From positions 1 to 59,648 of the forward strand of contig CAKONZ010000009.1 in assembly GCA_934098525.1 (NCBI GenBank): a stretch of DNA of 59,648 bases, in the 5' to 3' direction. The stretch comes from an uncultured Bacilli bacterium. Lineage in GTDB: Bacteria > Bacillota_I > Bacilli_A > RF39 > UBA660. Position 1 is the first letter of the stretch, and every line of letters begins with the position of its first letter. The notes under the pieces are model-generated. The model had not been told where the DNA came from and ran no database searches. It was given only the letters and a program-made list of their open reading frames with translations. Made by a program: the position numbers and the translations under genes. This document shows positions 16,108-24,712 of the stretch, piece by piece.

Positions 16108-17738
16108 AAAATTAATCTTTGTTTTTCATCTACATTTATTAGTGATTCATCAAATTTATCTTTTTGTTTTTTCTTTTTTCTTAGAATAATTGCTACTATA
16201 AATACTGTTATTATTGCAATTATACTGGTTATTAGAATAATATATAGATAAGTTTTATCTTTGGTTATTTTTATTGTATATGTTGATTGAGAAGTGTCTT
16301 CACTTGTTACATAGATTTTTATTATACTATTATCTTTTAGGTTTTTATTTCCTATTATTGTTATTGTAGCATTATTATCATTTGGAGTTGCTTTTATATC
16401 TAATGATTGTTCTCTTTTTATTGTTAAATTATATCTATGATTATTAGGGTCAAATGATATTTTATAGTTTTTTATTATTAGTTCTTTTAGAGTTGTATCA
16501 GATGATAATATTTCTTCTTTTGTTAATCTGTTTATTTCAAGTGTATATGTACATGATTTATTATCATTACTTGTTACTACTATTGTTATTATGTTTTTTC
16601 CTTCTTTTAGAGTTGGTTCTTTATTTATTTTTACTTGAGATGTTTTGTTTTTTGGAGTTGCTGTTATTTCAATAGTTTCTATTTCATTTGCTACATTAAA
16701 TTTATAGTTGAATTTGTCTTCTTTGAAGTCAATTACTCCAGTACTTAGTTTGATACTTGATAAGTGGTTATCAGGAGCTTTAGCTTTTCTTGTTATTGTT
16801 ATTGTATATGTTTTTATGTTGTTGTTTTGAGCTTTTACTTGAATTTTTATATTGTTTTCCCCTTCTTTTAATTCGTATATACCAGGTTTGTTGTTACCAT
16901 TATATGTAGAGGTTTGTTCTTCTAGTGTTGATATTATTTCTACTTCTTTTATATTGTTTTCTACTTCTAGTTTATAGTTTAATATATTTGGAGAAAATTC
17001 TTTATCTAGTTTGTAGTTTTTAACTTCAAGTGTTTTTAAATTATTATTTGATTTTCTTTCATCATTTCTAGTTATTTTTAATATATAGGTATTAATGTTA
17101 CCACTTTCTGATTTTACACCAATATAAATTGTGTTTTCACCATATTCTAGATTAACTTCTCGTGGTCCTTGTTCTCTTACAAATGTTGATCTTGTATCAT
17201 TTAGAGTAGCATTTATTGATACTTTTTCTTTATTTATGTTTAATTTGTATTCATTGGTTTTTTTGTTGAATGAGAAGGAATATCCTTTTATTGTTAGATT
17301 TTTTAGGTAATTATCATTTGATAATATTTTTACTTGTGATGATTTTTTTTCTTTGTATGTTGAGTCTCCAAGGGATATTTCAACATTACCATTATTAGGA
17401 GTTGCTTTGGCTTTAAATGTTAGTTTTGCTACTTCGGTATTTGATAGAGCCATTTTTTCGTTACTTTTTATGTTGAATGTTTGGTTACTATAACTTTTAA
17501 AAGTATTTAATCCTTGAATTGATTCTAGTGATAAGTAGTTTTTATCATAGTTAATATTTGTTGTAATATTGTCTAGATATTCTTCTGATGTAATTGATAC
17601 TTCACATGTTATTTTTTCTCCGATCATTATCTTCGTTTTGTTACAAATTGTTTTTGATGATATTGTGTTAGCACTTACTATTATTGGTGATAATAGTAGT
17701 AATGTTAACCCTAGGTATACTTTACTTATTTTTTTCAT
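16101..17738 (-). CDS. Surface protein with cohesin-like and cadherin-like repeats
   Basis: 545 residues from ATG at 17736-17738, preceded by TTTGGAGGAATAT; an in-frame TTG upstream is inside that site. A signal peptide (about 1-24, VSANT cleavage region) is followed by a cohesin-like beta domain (about 25-130: MIGEKITCEVSI, INYDKNYLSLESI, VAKLTFKAKA). Then come four cadherin-like beta-sandwich repeats of about 85-95 residues, each ending in a YT(I/L)xITR-type strand (NTYILKITRN, KTYTITITRK, CTYTLEINRL, STYTIKITKD). A C-terminal membrane helix and a short basic tail follow. It is probably held in the membrane and used for adhesion or wall interaction; no sortase motif is present. Confidence 0.8.
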   Translation of the reverse strand: MKKISKVYLGLTLLLLSPIIVSANTISSKTICNKTKIMIGEKITCEVSITSEEYLDNITTNINYDKNYLSLESIQGLNTFKSYSNQTFNIKSNEKMALSNTEVAKLTFKAKATPNNGNVEISLGDSTYKEKKSSQVKILSNDNYLKNLTIKGYSFSFNKKTNEYKLNINKEKVSINATLNDTRSTFVREQGPREVNLEYGENTIYIGVKSESGNINTYILKITRNDERKSNNNLKTLEVKNYKLDKEFSPNILNYKLEVENNIKEVEIISTLEEQTSTYNGNNKPGIYELKEGENNIKIQVKAQNNNIKTYTITITRKAKAPDNHLSSIKLSTGVIDFKEDKFNYKFNVANEIETIEITATPKNKTSQVKINKEPTLKEGKNIITIVVTSNDNKSCTYTLEINRLTKEEILSSDTTLKELIIKNYKISFDPNNHRYNLTIKREQSLDIKATPNDNNATITIIGNKNLKDNSIIKIYVTSEDTSQSTYTIKITKDKTYLYIILITSIIAIITVFIVAIILRKKKKQKDKFDESLINVDEKQRLILK

Positions 17739-17776
17739 ATATTCCTCCAAATTTTATTTATTTTTTTAAAAAATCA

Positions 17777-17805
17777 TTGACTTTTATAATTGTTTTGATT
17801 ATTAT
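17777..17805 (+). promoter_or_regulatory. Plus-strand promoter for candidate small RNA
   Basis: TTGACT (17777-17782), a 17-nt spacer, TATTAT (17800-17805). Predicted start of transcription is about 17812, just before the first hairpin. Both neighbouring genes are on the minus strand, so the promoter serves no protein gene. Confidence 0.7.
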
Positions 17806-17811
17806 ATAAAT

Positions 17812-17911
17812 CACCAGTTCGACGTAGGCGAATTGGAAGCTAGTATCACACTAGCCAACCCCTTTTTATTCTTTTTATGGAAGTCGTTCTCAGGGGGGCG
17901 ACTTCTTTTTT
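17812..17911 (+). ncRNA. Candidate small RNA, about 100 nt, three hairpins
   Basis: An unusually GC-rich patch with all the parts of a small RNA gene. After the promoter come hairpin 1 (CCAGTTCG/CGAATTGG, 8 bp, loop ACGTAGG, 17814-17836), hairpin 2 (GCTAG/CTAGC, loop TATCACA, 17839-17855), an AT-rich linker beginning CCAACCCC, and an intrinsic terminator (GAAGTCG/CGACTTC, 17880-17905) followed by TTTTTT. The terminator loop carries six consecutive G. Its 3' end touches the stop codon of the convergent minus-strand gene at 17910. It contains no open reading frame of note and does not match SRP RNA, 6S, tmRNA or any riboswitch consensus I know. Confidence 0.65.
17880..17911 (+). terminator. Terminator of the candidate small RNA
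   Basis: GAAGTCG, a 12-nt loop ending in GGGGGG, CGACTTC, then six T on the plus strand. There is no T-run on the minus side. Confidence 0.8.
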
Positions 17912-18731
17912 AATTTACTTTTATTGGATAAATTTCTATATCATATTTGTATTTTTTGTTTGAAGAATTATCTTCAATTTTTTTTTGCCATAATCTTATA
18001 CGATATGTATTTGTTTGTACCGATTTTGTTTCATGAAGATGGGCACTTGCTAAGATTACGTTTTTGATATCATAGGTGTCATTGTTTTTTGAAAGTGGTA
18101 TTGATTTTCCTTCATAAAGGTCTCCAAATTGACATAGTATGTTATCTACTATTGTTTCTTTAACATTATTATTTATATTTGTATATTTTTTACAGATGTT
18201 TGTTTTTTCATTGTTTGTGTTTTCTATATAATTTGAATCCATTATATATTTTGATTCATTTTCATTTAAATTATTTAGTGAACAATATTTTTGATATTCA
18301 GTTGTTTCAATATTATATTTAATTTTATTTATGTAGTCATAACAATATTTTCCTTTACCATTTTGTAAGTCTTTGTATTCATCACTTACTGGTATGTTTT
18401 TTTCATCTGTTATATAGACATTTATTTCATCATCTTTTATTGTTTGTGTTTTTGGTTTTATATATATTAAGTAATTCATTTGTGATGGTGATGAACTAGA
18501 TGAAGTTATTTTTATTTCTTGATAATTTGAGGTTAGTCCTTCTTTTTCTGTTAGACTTTTATTATAGTTATTATTTTTTATTGTTTCGTATGTAAATAAC
18601 ATGTTTTCTGTTGTTATTTGTTTTTTTATTTTTTGTTGTTTATTTGTTGATATTATTCCAATTATTGACAAAGTTGTCCCTATGATAATTAAAGAAAACA
18701 TAATAATTTTTAATTTATTAATTTGTTTCAT
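17910..18731 (-). CDS. Exported protein of unknown function
   Basis: 273 residues with one N-terminal membrane helix or uncleaved signal (about 9-27), then an Asn/Lys/Ser-rich exported domain with four Cys (KYCYDYINK, QKYCSLNN, NICKKY, ILCQFG). The C-terminus (NTYRIRLWQKK...KYKYDIEIYPIKV) resembles the closing strands of TasA/camelysin-like proteins of Bacilli, but this is a weak likeness. The start is supported by AAGAAGGTGTCCT. The stop codon touches the T-run of the convergent candidate small RNA, so the two transcripts may collide. Confidence 0.6.
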   Translation of the reverse strand: MKQINKLKIIMFSLIIIGTTLSIIGIISTNKQQKIKKQITTENMLFTYETIKNNNYNKSLTEKEGLTSNYQEIKITSSSSSPSQMNYLIYIKPKTQTIKDDEINVYITDEKNIPVSDEYKDLQNGKGKYCYDYINKIKYNIETTEYQKYCSLNNLNENESKYIMDSNYIENTNNEKTNICKKYTNINNNVKETIVDNILCQFGDLYEGKSIPLSKNNDTYDIKNVILASAHLHETKSVQTNTYRIRLWQKKIEDNSSNKKYKYDIEIYPIKVN

Positions 18732-18799
18732 AGGACACCTTCTTATTCTATATTAATGATACTATTAATTATTGTTTTTTGCAATTTATAAATTAAAAT

Positions 18800-18844
18800 A
18801 AAAGAAGAAAATGTAAAATTTACTCTTTATCATTTTCTTCTTTT
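18800..18844 (-). terminator. Terminator overlapping the end of the PFOR gene
   Basis: Arms AAAAGAAGAAAATG (18800-18813) and its complement (18831-18844) form a 14-bp stem across the stop region. A T-rich stretch follows on the minus strand. Confidence 0.55.
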
Positions 18845-21800
18845 AATGTTTCATATACTTCTTTTTGAGTATTTTTGTTATTGTTTAGTAGTTCTTTGTT
18901 TGATTTGTATCTATTTTCATTGCTTAGGAATTCATCATAAATATCAAAATTAGCTTTGCTTACTAGTTTGAATTCTTTGTTTTCAGGATTATATTTAAAT
19001 AGTGGAAAATAACCGGATTCTGTTGCTAATTTTTCTTCTTTTATAGATGATGACATAGATGTTTTTATTCCATGTGCTATACAAGGGGCATACGCTATTA
19101 TTATTGATGGACCATTGTATTTTTCTGCTTCGATTAGGGTATCGATTGTATGTTTATAGTTTGCTCCAAGAGATATTGTTCCAACGTAGCAATTAGGATA
19201 TGACATAGCTATTTTAGCTAGGTTTTTCTTTTTGGTTTTTTTACCTTCACTAGCAAATTTAGCAATAGCTCCTTCTCTTGTTGATTTTGATGCTTGGCCT
19301 CCTGTGTTGGAATAGCATTCTGTGTCTAGTACTAAAATGTTTACATTTTCATTGTTTGATATAACATGATCAATTCCTCCAAAGCCTATATCATAAGCCC
19401 AACCGTCTCCTCCAACTAACCAAATTGATTTTTGTTTTAAGTATTTTTTTAGAGGTTGTATTTCTTTGAAATCATCATAGTCTAACATATTGTAAACTTC
19501 ATATGATGTTTCTTTTGAGTAATTGTTTAGATATTTATCTATTAATTCTTTATTTTTTTGGTTTAAATGGTCTTTGTTTTCTTCCATTATTCTTTTTATT
19601 TTTTCATGCATAAAGTCTTCTGATATTCTTATACCATATCCAAATTCAGCATTATCCTCAAATAAAGAATTAATCCAAGGTACTTTGTATGGTGTGTTTG
19701 GTACAGATGATCCATAAATTGATGAACATCCTGTAGCATTTGCTATCATTAGGTTATCTTTGAATAGTTGGGACAAAAGTTTTAGGTATGGGGTTTCACC
19801 ACAACCAGCACATGCTCCTGAGAATTCAAAGCTAGGTCTTATGAATTGGCTTCCTTTGACAGTGTTTTTGTCTAAAACTATTTTTTCTGTGACATTTTTT
19901 AGATATTCATATCTTTTTTCTTCTAGTTCGATTTCTTCTTTCATAGCTATTGCTTTAGTTGGACAAATTTCTGTACATAGTTTACAACCAGTACAATCTC
20001 TTGATGATACTCCAATAGTAAAGTATAGTTTTTCTCCTTTGATATTAGCTTCTTTTAAGGTTTCTTTTACTATGTCAGGGGCATTATTTTTTTCTTCTTC
20101 ATTTAGAAGATATGGTCTTATTACAGCATGAGGACACACAAATGAACATAGATTACATTGAATACATTTGGTTTTGTCATATGATGGACATATAGTTGAA
20201 ATACTTCTTTTTTCTAATTCTGACATTCCCTTTTCATATATTCCTGTATTATATTTTTCTAAGTCACTTACTTTTAAATCATTTCCTTTTCCGTGATCTA
20301 AATAAGAAAATACTGTGTTTTCTATTTTTTCTCTTTCATGATCAGATGTTAGAGTTTTTAAGTCTACTAGGGTTAAGTTTTTAATTGCATCTTTTATGGC
20401 AGATATATTAGACACTACTATTTCTTCACCTTTTTTAGAGAAGTTCTTTTTTATCATGTTTATTATTTCTTTTTGAGATATTTTTTTATCTATAAAAGTA
20501 GTTAGTTCAAAAATTGCATTTTCCATAATCATACTTATTTTATTTGGAATATTATTGTTTCTTGCTATTTTTGAGGCATCTATTATATAAAATTTTATAT
20601 TTTTTTCTATTAGTTTATTTAATACTTCTTTTGGTAAATTTAATTCTTCTTTAGTTTTTTCTGTATTTAATAAGAATATACCATTTTCTTCTAATCTTTC
20701 GATTATTTCATATTTATTTAGATATGTTTCTTTAGTACACACTATGAGGTTTGCTTTTTTTATGTAGTAGGCACTTCTTATTTTGTTATTACTAAATCGA
20801 AGATGACTGATTGTTACTCCTCCTGATTTTTTGGAATCGTATTCAAAGTAACCTTGAACATATTGATTAGTGTTGTTTCCTGTTATGGTTAGGATATCTT
20901 TTGAAGCTGTGATCATTCCATCAGAACCATATCCATATATTAATATATTGTTTGTACTTGTTGGAATGTTTGTACTTGTTGGTTTTAATGAAAGGTTTGT
21001 TACATCATCTTCTATACCTATTGTGAAAGGATGAAGTTGTTTGTTTTTTAGGAAATTGTATACTGCTTCAATATGATTGCAGTTAGTATCTTTGCTAGAT
21101 AGACCGTATCTTCCTCCGACTACTTCTATTTTTAAATTATTGGTTTTTATTGCTTCACATATATCTAAGTATAATGGTTCTCCATTTGCTCCAGGTTCTT
21201 TAGTTCTATCTAAGACTGCTATTTTTTTGGTTGTTTTTGGTAATACTTTTAATAAGTGTTTTGTTGAGAATGGTCTATATAAATGTACTTCGATTAAACC
21301 TATGTCTTGTTTTAGGTAGTCTATTGTTTCTTTTATTGTTTCACATACTGATCCCATTGCTACTATGACATATTTGGCTTTTTTACTTCCATAATAATTG
21401 AATGGTGCATAGTTGGTTTTTCTTATTTCATTTATTTTGTTCATGTAGTCTTCGACTATGTTTGGTAGGTTGTTGTAATATTTGTTTCTTGCTTCTACTG
21501 ATTGAAAATATATTTGATCTGTTTGATTAGTTCCTCTTGTAGTTGGTTTATCTATATCAAGTGATCTTTTTCTAAATTCATTTATTTTGTCTTGATCTAT
21601 TAATTTTTTTACTTTATCAAAGTCTATTTCTTCGATTGTGTTATATTCATGAGAGGTTCTGAAGCCATCAAAAAAGTTTACAAATGGGATGCTTCCTTTT
21701 ATTGTAGATAGATATGCTACATTTGTTAAATCCATTATTTGTTGTACTGATGATGATGCTAGAAGTGCAAATCCTGTTTGACGGGTTGCATATATATCAC

Positions 21801-22176
21801 TATGATCTCCTAGTATACTTAGAGCATGGGTAGCAATAGTTCTTGCTGCTACATTTATTACACAAGGAAGACACTCTCCTGCTATTTTATACATGTTAGG
21901 AATCATTAGTAATAGTCCTTGACTGGCTGTATAAGTGCTTGAAAGGATACCATTTTGAAGCATTCCATGTACTGCTCCAATTGCTCCTGCTTCTGATTGC
22001 ATTTCTATTACTTTGACTTTATCGTTAAAGAAATTTTTATTGTTATCTTTACTAAGAGTATCCATATGCTCTGCCATAGTAGAGGCTGGAGTTATTGGAT
22101 ATATCGCTGCTACTTCTGTAAATTTATATGATACTGTTGCACACGCTTTATTTCCATCCATTATTTTTTTATTCAT
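18820..22176 (-). CDS. nifJ: Pyruvate:ferredoxin (flavodoxin) oxidoreductase
   Basis: A single-chain PFOR of 1118 residues (family about 1170) that converts pyruvate and CoA to acetyl-CoA and CO2, reducing ferredoxin. Domains in order: the pyrimidine-binding domain (AAIYPITPASTMAEHMD), domain II, the gamma domain, a two-cluster ferredoxin domain (CIQCNLCSFVCP and CTGCKLCTEICP), and the TPP domain with its proximal cluster (GACAGCGETPY) and GDGWAYDIGFGG. The GTG-initiated extension overlaps the AGGTGAT binding site, so ATG at 22174-22176 is chosen. It implies fermentative, oxygen-sensitive metabolism. Transcribed alone. Confidence 0.96.
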   Translation of the reverse strand: MNKKIMDGNKACATVSYKFTEVAAIYPITPASTMAEHMDTLSKDNNKNFFNDKVKVIEMQSEAGAIGAVHGMLQNGILSSTYTASQGLLLMIPNMYKIAGECLPCVINVAARTIATHALSILGDHSDIYATRQTGFALLASSSVQQIMDLTNVAYLSTIKGSIPFVNFFDGFRTSHEYNTIEEIDFDKVKKLIDQDKINEFRKRSLDIDKPTTRGTNQTDQIYFQSVEARNKYYNNLPNIVEDYMNKINEIRKTNYAPFNYYGSKKAKYVIVAMGSVCETIKETIDYLKQDIGLIEVHLYRPFSTKHLLKVLPKTTKKIAVLDRTKEPGANGEPLYLDICEAIKTNNLKIEVVGGRYGLSSKDTNCNHIEAVYNFLKNKQLHPFTIGIEDDVTNLSLKPTSTNIPTSTNNILIYGYGSDGMITASKDILTITGNNTNQYVQGYFEYDSKKSGGVTISHLRFSNNKIRSAYYIKKANLIVCTKETYLNKYEIIERLEENGIFLLNTEKTKEELNLPKEVLNKLIEKNIKFYIIDASKIARNNNIPNKISMIMENAIFELTTFIDKKISQKEIINMIKKNFSKKGEEIVVSNISAIKDAIKNLTLVDLKTLTSDHEREKIENTVFSYLDHGKGNDLKVSDLEKYNTGIYEKGMSELEKRSISTICPSYDKTKCIQCNLCSFVCPHAVIRPYLLNEEEKNNAPDIVKETLKEANIKGEKLYFTIGVSSRDCTGCKLCTEICPTKAIAMKEEIELEEKRYEYLKNVTEKIVLDKNTVKGSQFIRPSFEFSGACAGCGETPYLKLLSQLFKDNLMIANATGCSSIYGSSVPNTPYKVPWINSLFEDNAEFGYGIRISEDFMHEKIKRIMEENKDHLNQKNKELIDKYLNNYSKETSYEVYNMLDYDDFKEIQPLKKYLKQKSIWLVGGDGWAYDIGFGGIDHVISNNENVNILVLDTECYSNTGGQASKSTREGAIAKFASEGKKTKKKNLAKIAMSYPNCYVGTISLGANYKHTIDTLIEAEKYNGPSIIIAYAPCIAHGIKTSMSSSIKEEKLATESGYFPLFKYNPENKEFKLVSKANFDIYDEFLSNENRYKSNKELLNNNKNTQKEVYETLKEENDKE

Positions 22177-22229
22177 TTTTATCACCTATTTAATTATATA
22201 ATAAAGGTGTAAAAAAATAAAGGTTACTA

Positions 22230-22859
22230 TTATTTATTTTTGTTAAACATATTAATTATTTCATATAATTGATAGTGTTTAGTATTAATATTTTTAGTAC
22301 TTTTTATTAGAGAGTTATATACATTTTCTATATCATTTGGAGTTTTATTAAAGTATTCATAGTAATAATAGTTTAATTTTTCTTCTTTTTTATTTCTGTA
22401 TAGGTTATTAAATTCTTTTATTAAGTTGTTTTTTATTTCTTTTTCTTTTCTTGTTAATAATTCATTATTTCTATAATTATATATTTCTACTTTATATAAA
22501 TAGGTTTCTTCTATCATTTTATTTGCAAGCCTTAGTATTTCTTTTTCTTCATCTACTAGAAGTGATGAGATTTCATTATTGTTAAAAGAATAACCATATG
22601 CTCTTAAACCATCTGTTAATATTGCTATTTTATTGTATTCATTTAAATCTTCATCATATAGTTCAGCTTTATTTTCAATTTCTTTTAGGAGGTTTTCTTC
22701 TGCTTTTATTTTGTTTGTTAGAATATCATTTATAAAACTAGCATTTACTTTTATTAGAGGTATTTTTCTTATACATTTTATATTATCGTTTTCTTCCCAT
22801 TCATAGAATTGAATTAATTCTTTATTAAAGTTTAGTAATATATCATATACATTAATCAT
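22230..22859 (-). CDS. DUF3603-like protein
   Basis: 209 residues from ATG at 22857-22859 (preceded by AAGGTGATAAAA; an upstream in-frame ATG lacks a site). The pattern NVYDILLNF...FYEWEENDNI...IRKIPLIKVNASFINDIL...LKEIENKAELY...AILTDG matches the order of conserved segments in the DUF3603 proteins of Bacilli, whose role is unknown. The C-terminal half is a charged, probably helical extension ending in a Tyr-rich segment. It is divergent from uppP across a 64-bp gap that must hold both promoters. Confidence 0.6.
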   Translation of the reverse strand: MINVYDILLNFNKELIQFYEWEENDNIKCIRKIPLIKVNASFINDILTNKIKAEENLLKEIENKAELYDEDLNEYNKIAILTDGLRAYGYSFNNNEISSLLVDEEKEILRLANKMIEETYLYKVEIYNYRNNELLTRKEKEIKNNLIKEFNNLYRNKKEEKLNYYYYEYFNKTPNDIENVYNSLIKSTKNINTKHYQLYEIINMFNKNK

Positions 22860-22923
22860 TTTTATCACCTTCAGAAATAGTATACACATATTAATAGTTT
22901 TTAATGTATATTAGGAGGTTTTT

Positions 22924-23727
22924 ATGAAAAAGGTTTTTTATTATATTGTTTTAGGATTTATTCAAGGTTTTACTGAACCAATTCCTGTTTCTTCTAGTGG
23001 ACATTTAGTAATTTTTAAGAATTTATTTAATATTGGTTTTAATGATTTAAATTTTGAAATTATTGTTAATTTTGGTTCTTTACTTGCTATTTTATTTGCT
23101 TATAGGAAAAAGGTTTTTTTGTTGATAAGTGAGTTTTTTTCTTATATATTTAGTAAGAAACTTAAGTATTATAATAGTTATAAGTATTGTCTACTAATTA
23201 TAATTGGTTGTATTCCTGCTGGTATTTTAGGACTTTTACTTAAGGATAAGATAGAGGTTTTGTCTAGTAATGTTAAAATTATTGGTATTGCTTTATTTAT
23301 TACGGCTTTATTATTATTTGTGGTTAAAAATATTAAGGGATCAAAAAATGATAATAATATTACATATAAAGACGCTATTAAGATAGGTTTGTTTCAAGCT
23401 ATTGCACTTTTTCCTGGTATTTCTAGAAGTGGTTCTACTATTGTAGGGGGACTTTTATGTGATCTTAAGAAAGAGGTTGCTTTTGATTATTCTTTTATGT
23501 TATATATTCCTATAAGTTTTGCTACTATGATACTTGGAGTTAGAGATCTAATAAATTCTTCAGATATTTCTAGTTTAATTCTTCCCTATTCTTTAGGAAT
23601 GGTTGTTAGTTTTGTTGTTACTTATTTTTCTTTAAAGTTATTTAGTAATATTATTAGTAAAAATAAATTAATTTATTTTGTTATATATTGTATTATTTTA
23701 GGTTCAATTGTTTTATTTGTTATGTAG
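22924..23727 (+). CDS. uppP: Undecaprenyl-diphosphatase UppP (BacA)
   Basis: A 267-residue polytopic membrane enzyme that dephosphorylates undecaprenyl diphosphate to recycle the lipid carrier for peptidoglycan and teichoic acids; activity confers bacitracin resistance. Catalytic motifs are intact: GFIQGFTEPIPVSSSGH (E/Q-rich motif plus SSSGH) and FPGISRSGSTIVGG (RSGST). About eight membrane helices are visible. The start is secure (AGGAGGTTTTT before ATG). It is one of the few plus-strand genes and lies upstream of a lysophospholipase-like gene on the same strand, 62 nt apart. Confidence 0.94.
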   Translation: MKKVFYYIVLGFIQGFTEPIPVSSSGHLVIFKNLFNIGFNDLNFEIIVNFGSLLAILFAYRKKVFLLISEFFSYIFSKKLKYYNSYKYCLLIIIGCIPAGILGLLLKDKIEVLSSNVKIIGIALFITALLLFVVKNIKGSKNDNNITYKDAIKIGLFQAIALFPGISRSGSTIVGGLLCDLKKEVAFDYSFMLYIPISFATMILGVRDLINSSDISSLILPYSLGMVVSFVVTYFSLKLFSNIISKNKLIYFVIYCIILGSIVLFVM

Positions 23728-23789
23728 AGTTAATTTTTTTATTAATTTTTCTATTTTAGATGTTAAAATTAATATGAATGGAGATTGTT

Positions 23790-24704
23790 ATGAAAAGAGA
23801 AAATATTAAATTAATATCTAAAAATGATAATTTAGAGTTAGATTGTTTATTAATGAGTCCTGAAAAAGATGTAAAAGCAGCAATACAATTAGCACATGGT
23901 ATGAATGAACATAAGGAAAGATATATTGATTTTATGAAGTTTTTAGTTAAAAATGGATATGCTTGTTTTATTAATGATCATAGAGGTCATGGAAAAAGTA
24001 TTAAAAATGATGATGATTTGGGTTATTTTTATGATGATAAGGCTAATTATGTTGTTGAGGATTTATATCAAATAACTGAGTATTTAAGGGATAGATTTAA
24101 AGATAAGAAGATTATATTAATGGGTCATAGTATGGGTTCTATGATTGTAAGAAAGTATATTTCAAAGTATGATGATAAGATTGATGGTTTGATTGTTTGT
24201 GGTTCTCCTAGTAAGGAGGGGTTAGCTTTTGTTGGTCTTGGAGTTGTAAAGTTTTTAAAGATTTTTTATGGTGATAGACATCGTAGTAAGTTTGTTAAGA
24301 ATTTAATGTTTAATGGCTATAATAAGGGTAATGATATTGATAATGGTTGGATTTGTAATAATAAAAAAGTTGTAGAATTATATAATAATGATCCTTTGTG
24401 TATATATGATTATACTTTGAATGGATACGAAAATATTATAAGATTAATGATGGATACTTATAATAAGAATATTTATTCTAAAAAGAATTTAAAACTTCCG
24501 ATATATTTTATTGCTGGATATGATGATCCAGTCATAAAAAATGAGCTTAGTTTTAATAAAGCTCAACAATTTTTAAAAGATATTGGTTATAAAAATGTTT
24601 GTAGTACTATATATAAAAATAAAAAACATGAAATACTTAATGAGTTAGATAATGATATTGTTTATAATGATATTTTAAATTGGATTACACTATTGATAAG
24701 ATAG
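23790..24704 (+). CDS. Lysophospholipase-like alpha/beta hydrolase
   Basis: 304 residues of the serine aminopeptidase S33 / monoglyceride lipase-like type. It has HGMNEHKERY (oxyanion region), NDHRGHGKS, the nucleophile elbow GHSMGS (Ser), an acid in AGYDDPV and a C-terminal His in KNKKHEILNE. No signal peptide, so it is cytoplasmic. The upstream in-frame ATG at 23778 reads straight through the GGAGATTGTT binding site; the ATG at 23790 is therefore preferred. The substrate could be a lysolipid or another ester. Followed by a terminator hairpin. Confidence 0.82.
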   Translation: MKRENIKLISKNDNLELDCLLMSPEKDVKAAIQLAHGMNEHKERYIDFMKFLVKNGYACFINDHRGHGKSIKNDDDLGYFYDDKANYVVEDLYQITEYLRDRFKDKKIILMGHSMGSMIVRKYISKYDDKIDGLIVCGSPSKEGLAFVGLGVVKFLKIFYGDRHRSKFVKNLMFNGYNKGNDIDNGWICNNKKVVELYNNDPLCIYDYTLNGYENIIRLMMDTYNKNIYSKKNLKLPIYFIAGYDDPVIKNELSFNKAQQFLKDIGYKNVCSTIYKNKKHEILNELDNDIVYNDILNWITLLIR

Positions 24705-24712
24705 TGTTTTTT
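24687..24712 (+). terminator. Terminator after the lysophospholipase-like gene
   Basis: Hairpin ACACTAT/ATAGTGT with loop TGATAAG, then six T on the plus strand, overlapping the last codons of the gene. Confidence 0.75.

Noticed and set aside
17812..17911. Minus-strand riboswitch leader for the cadherin-like gene
   Set aside because: The T-run and the good promoter are both on the plus strand; the minus reading has no terminator or known aptamer core.
19760..20131. Plus-strand ORF inside the PFOR gene (123 aa)
   Set aside because: Antisense to conserved ferredoxin-domain codons; no signal of its own.
22174..22185. GTG start three codons upstream for the PFOR gene
   Set aside because: The GTG is part of the AGGTGAT ribosome binding site. 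The same logic was applied to ylbD, gatA and the glucosaminidase gene.
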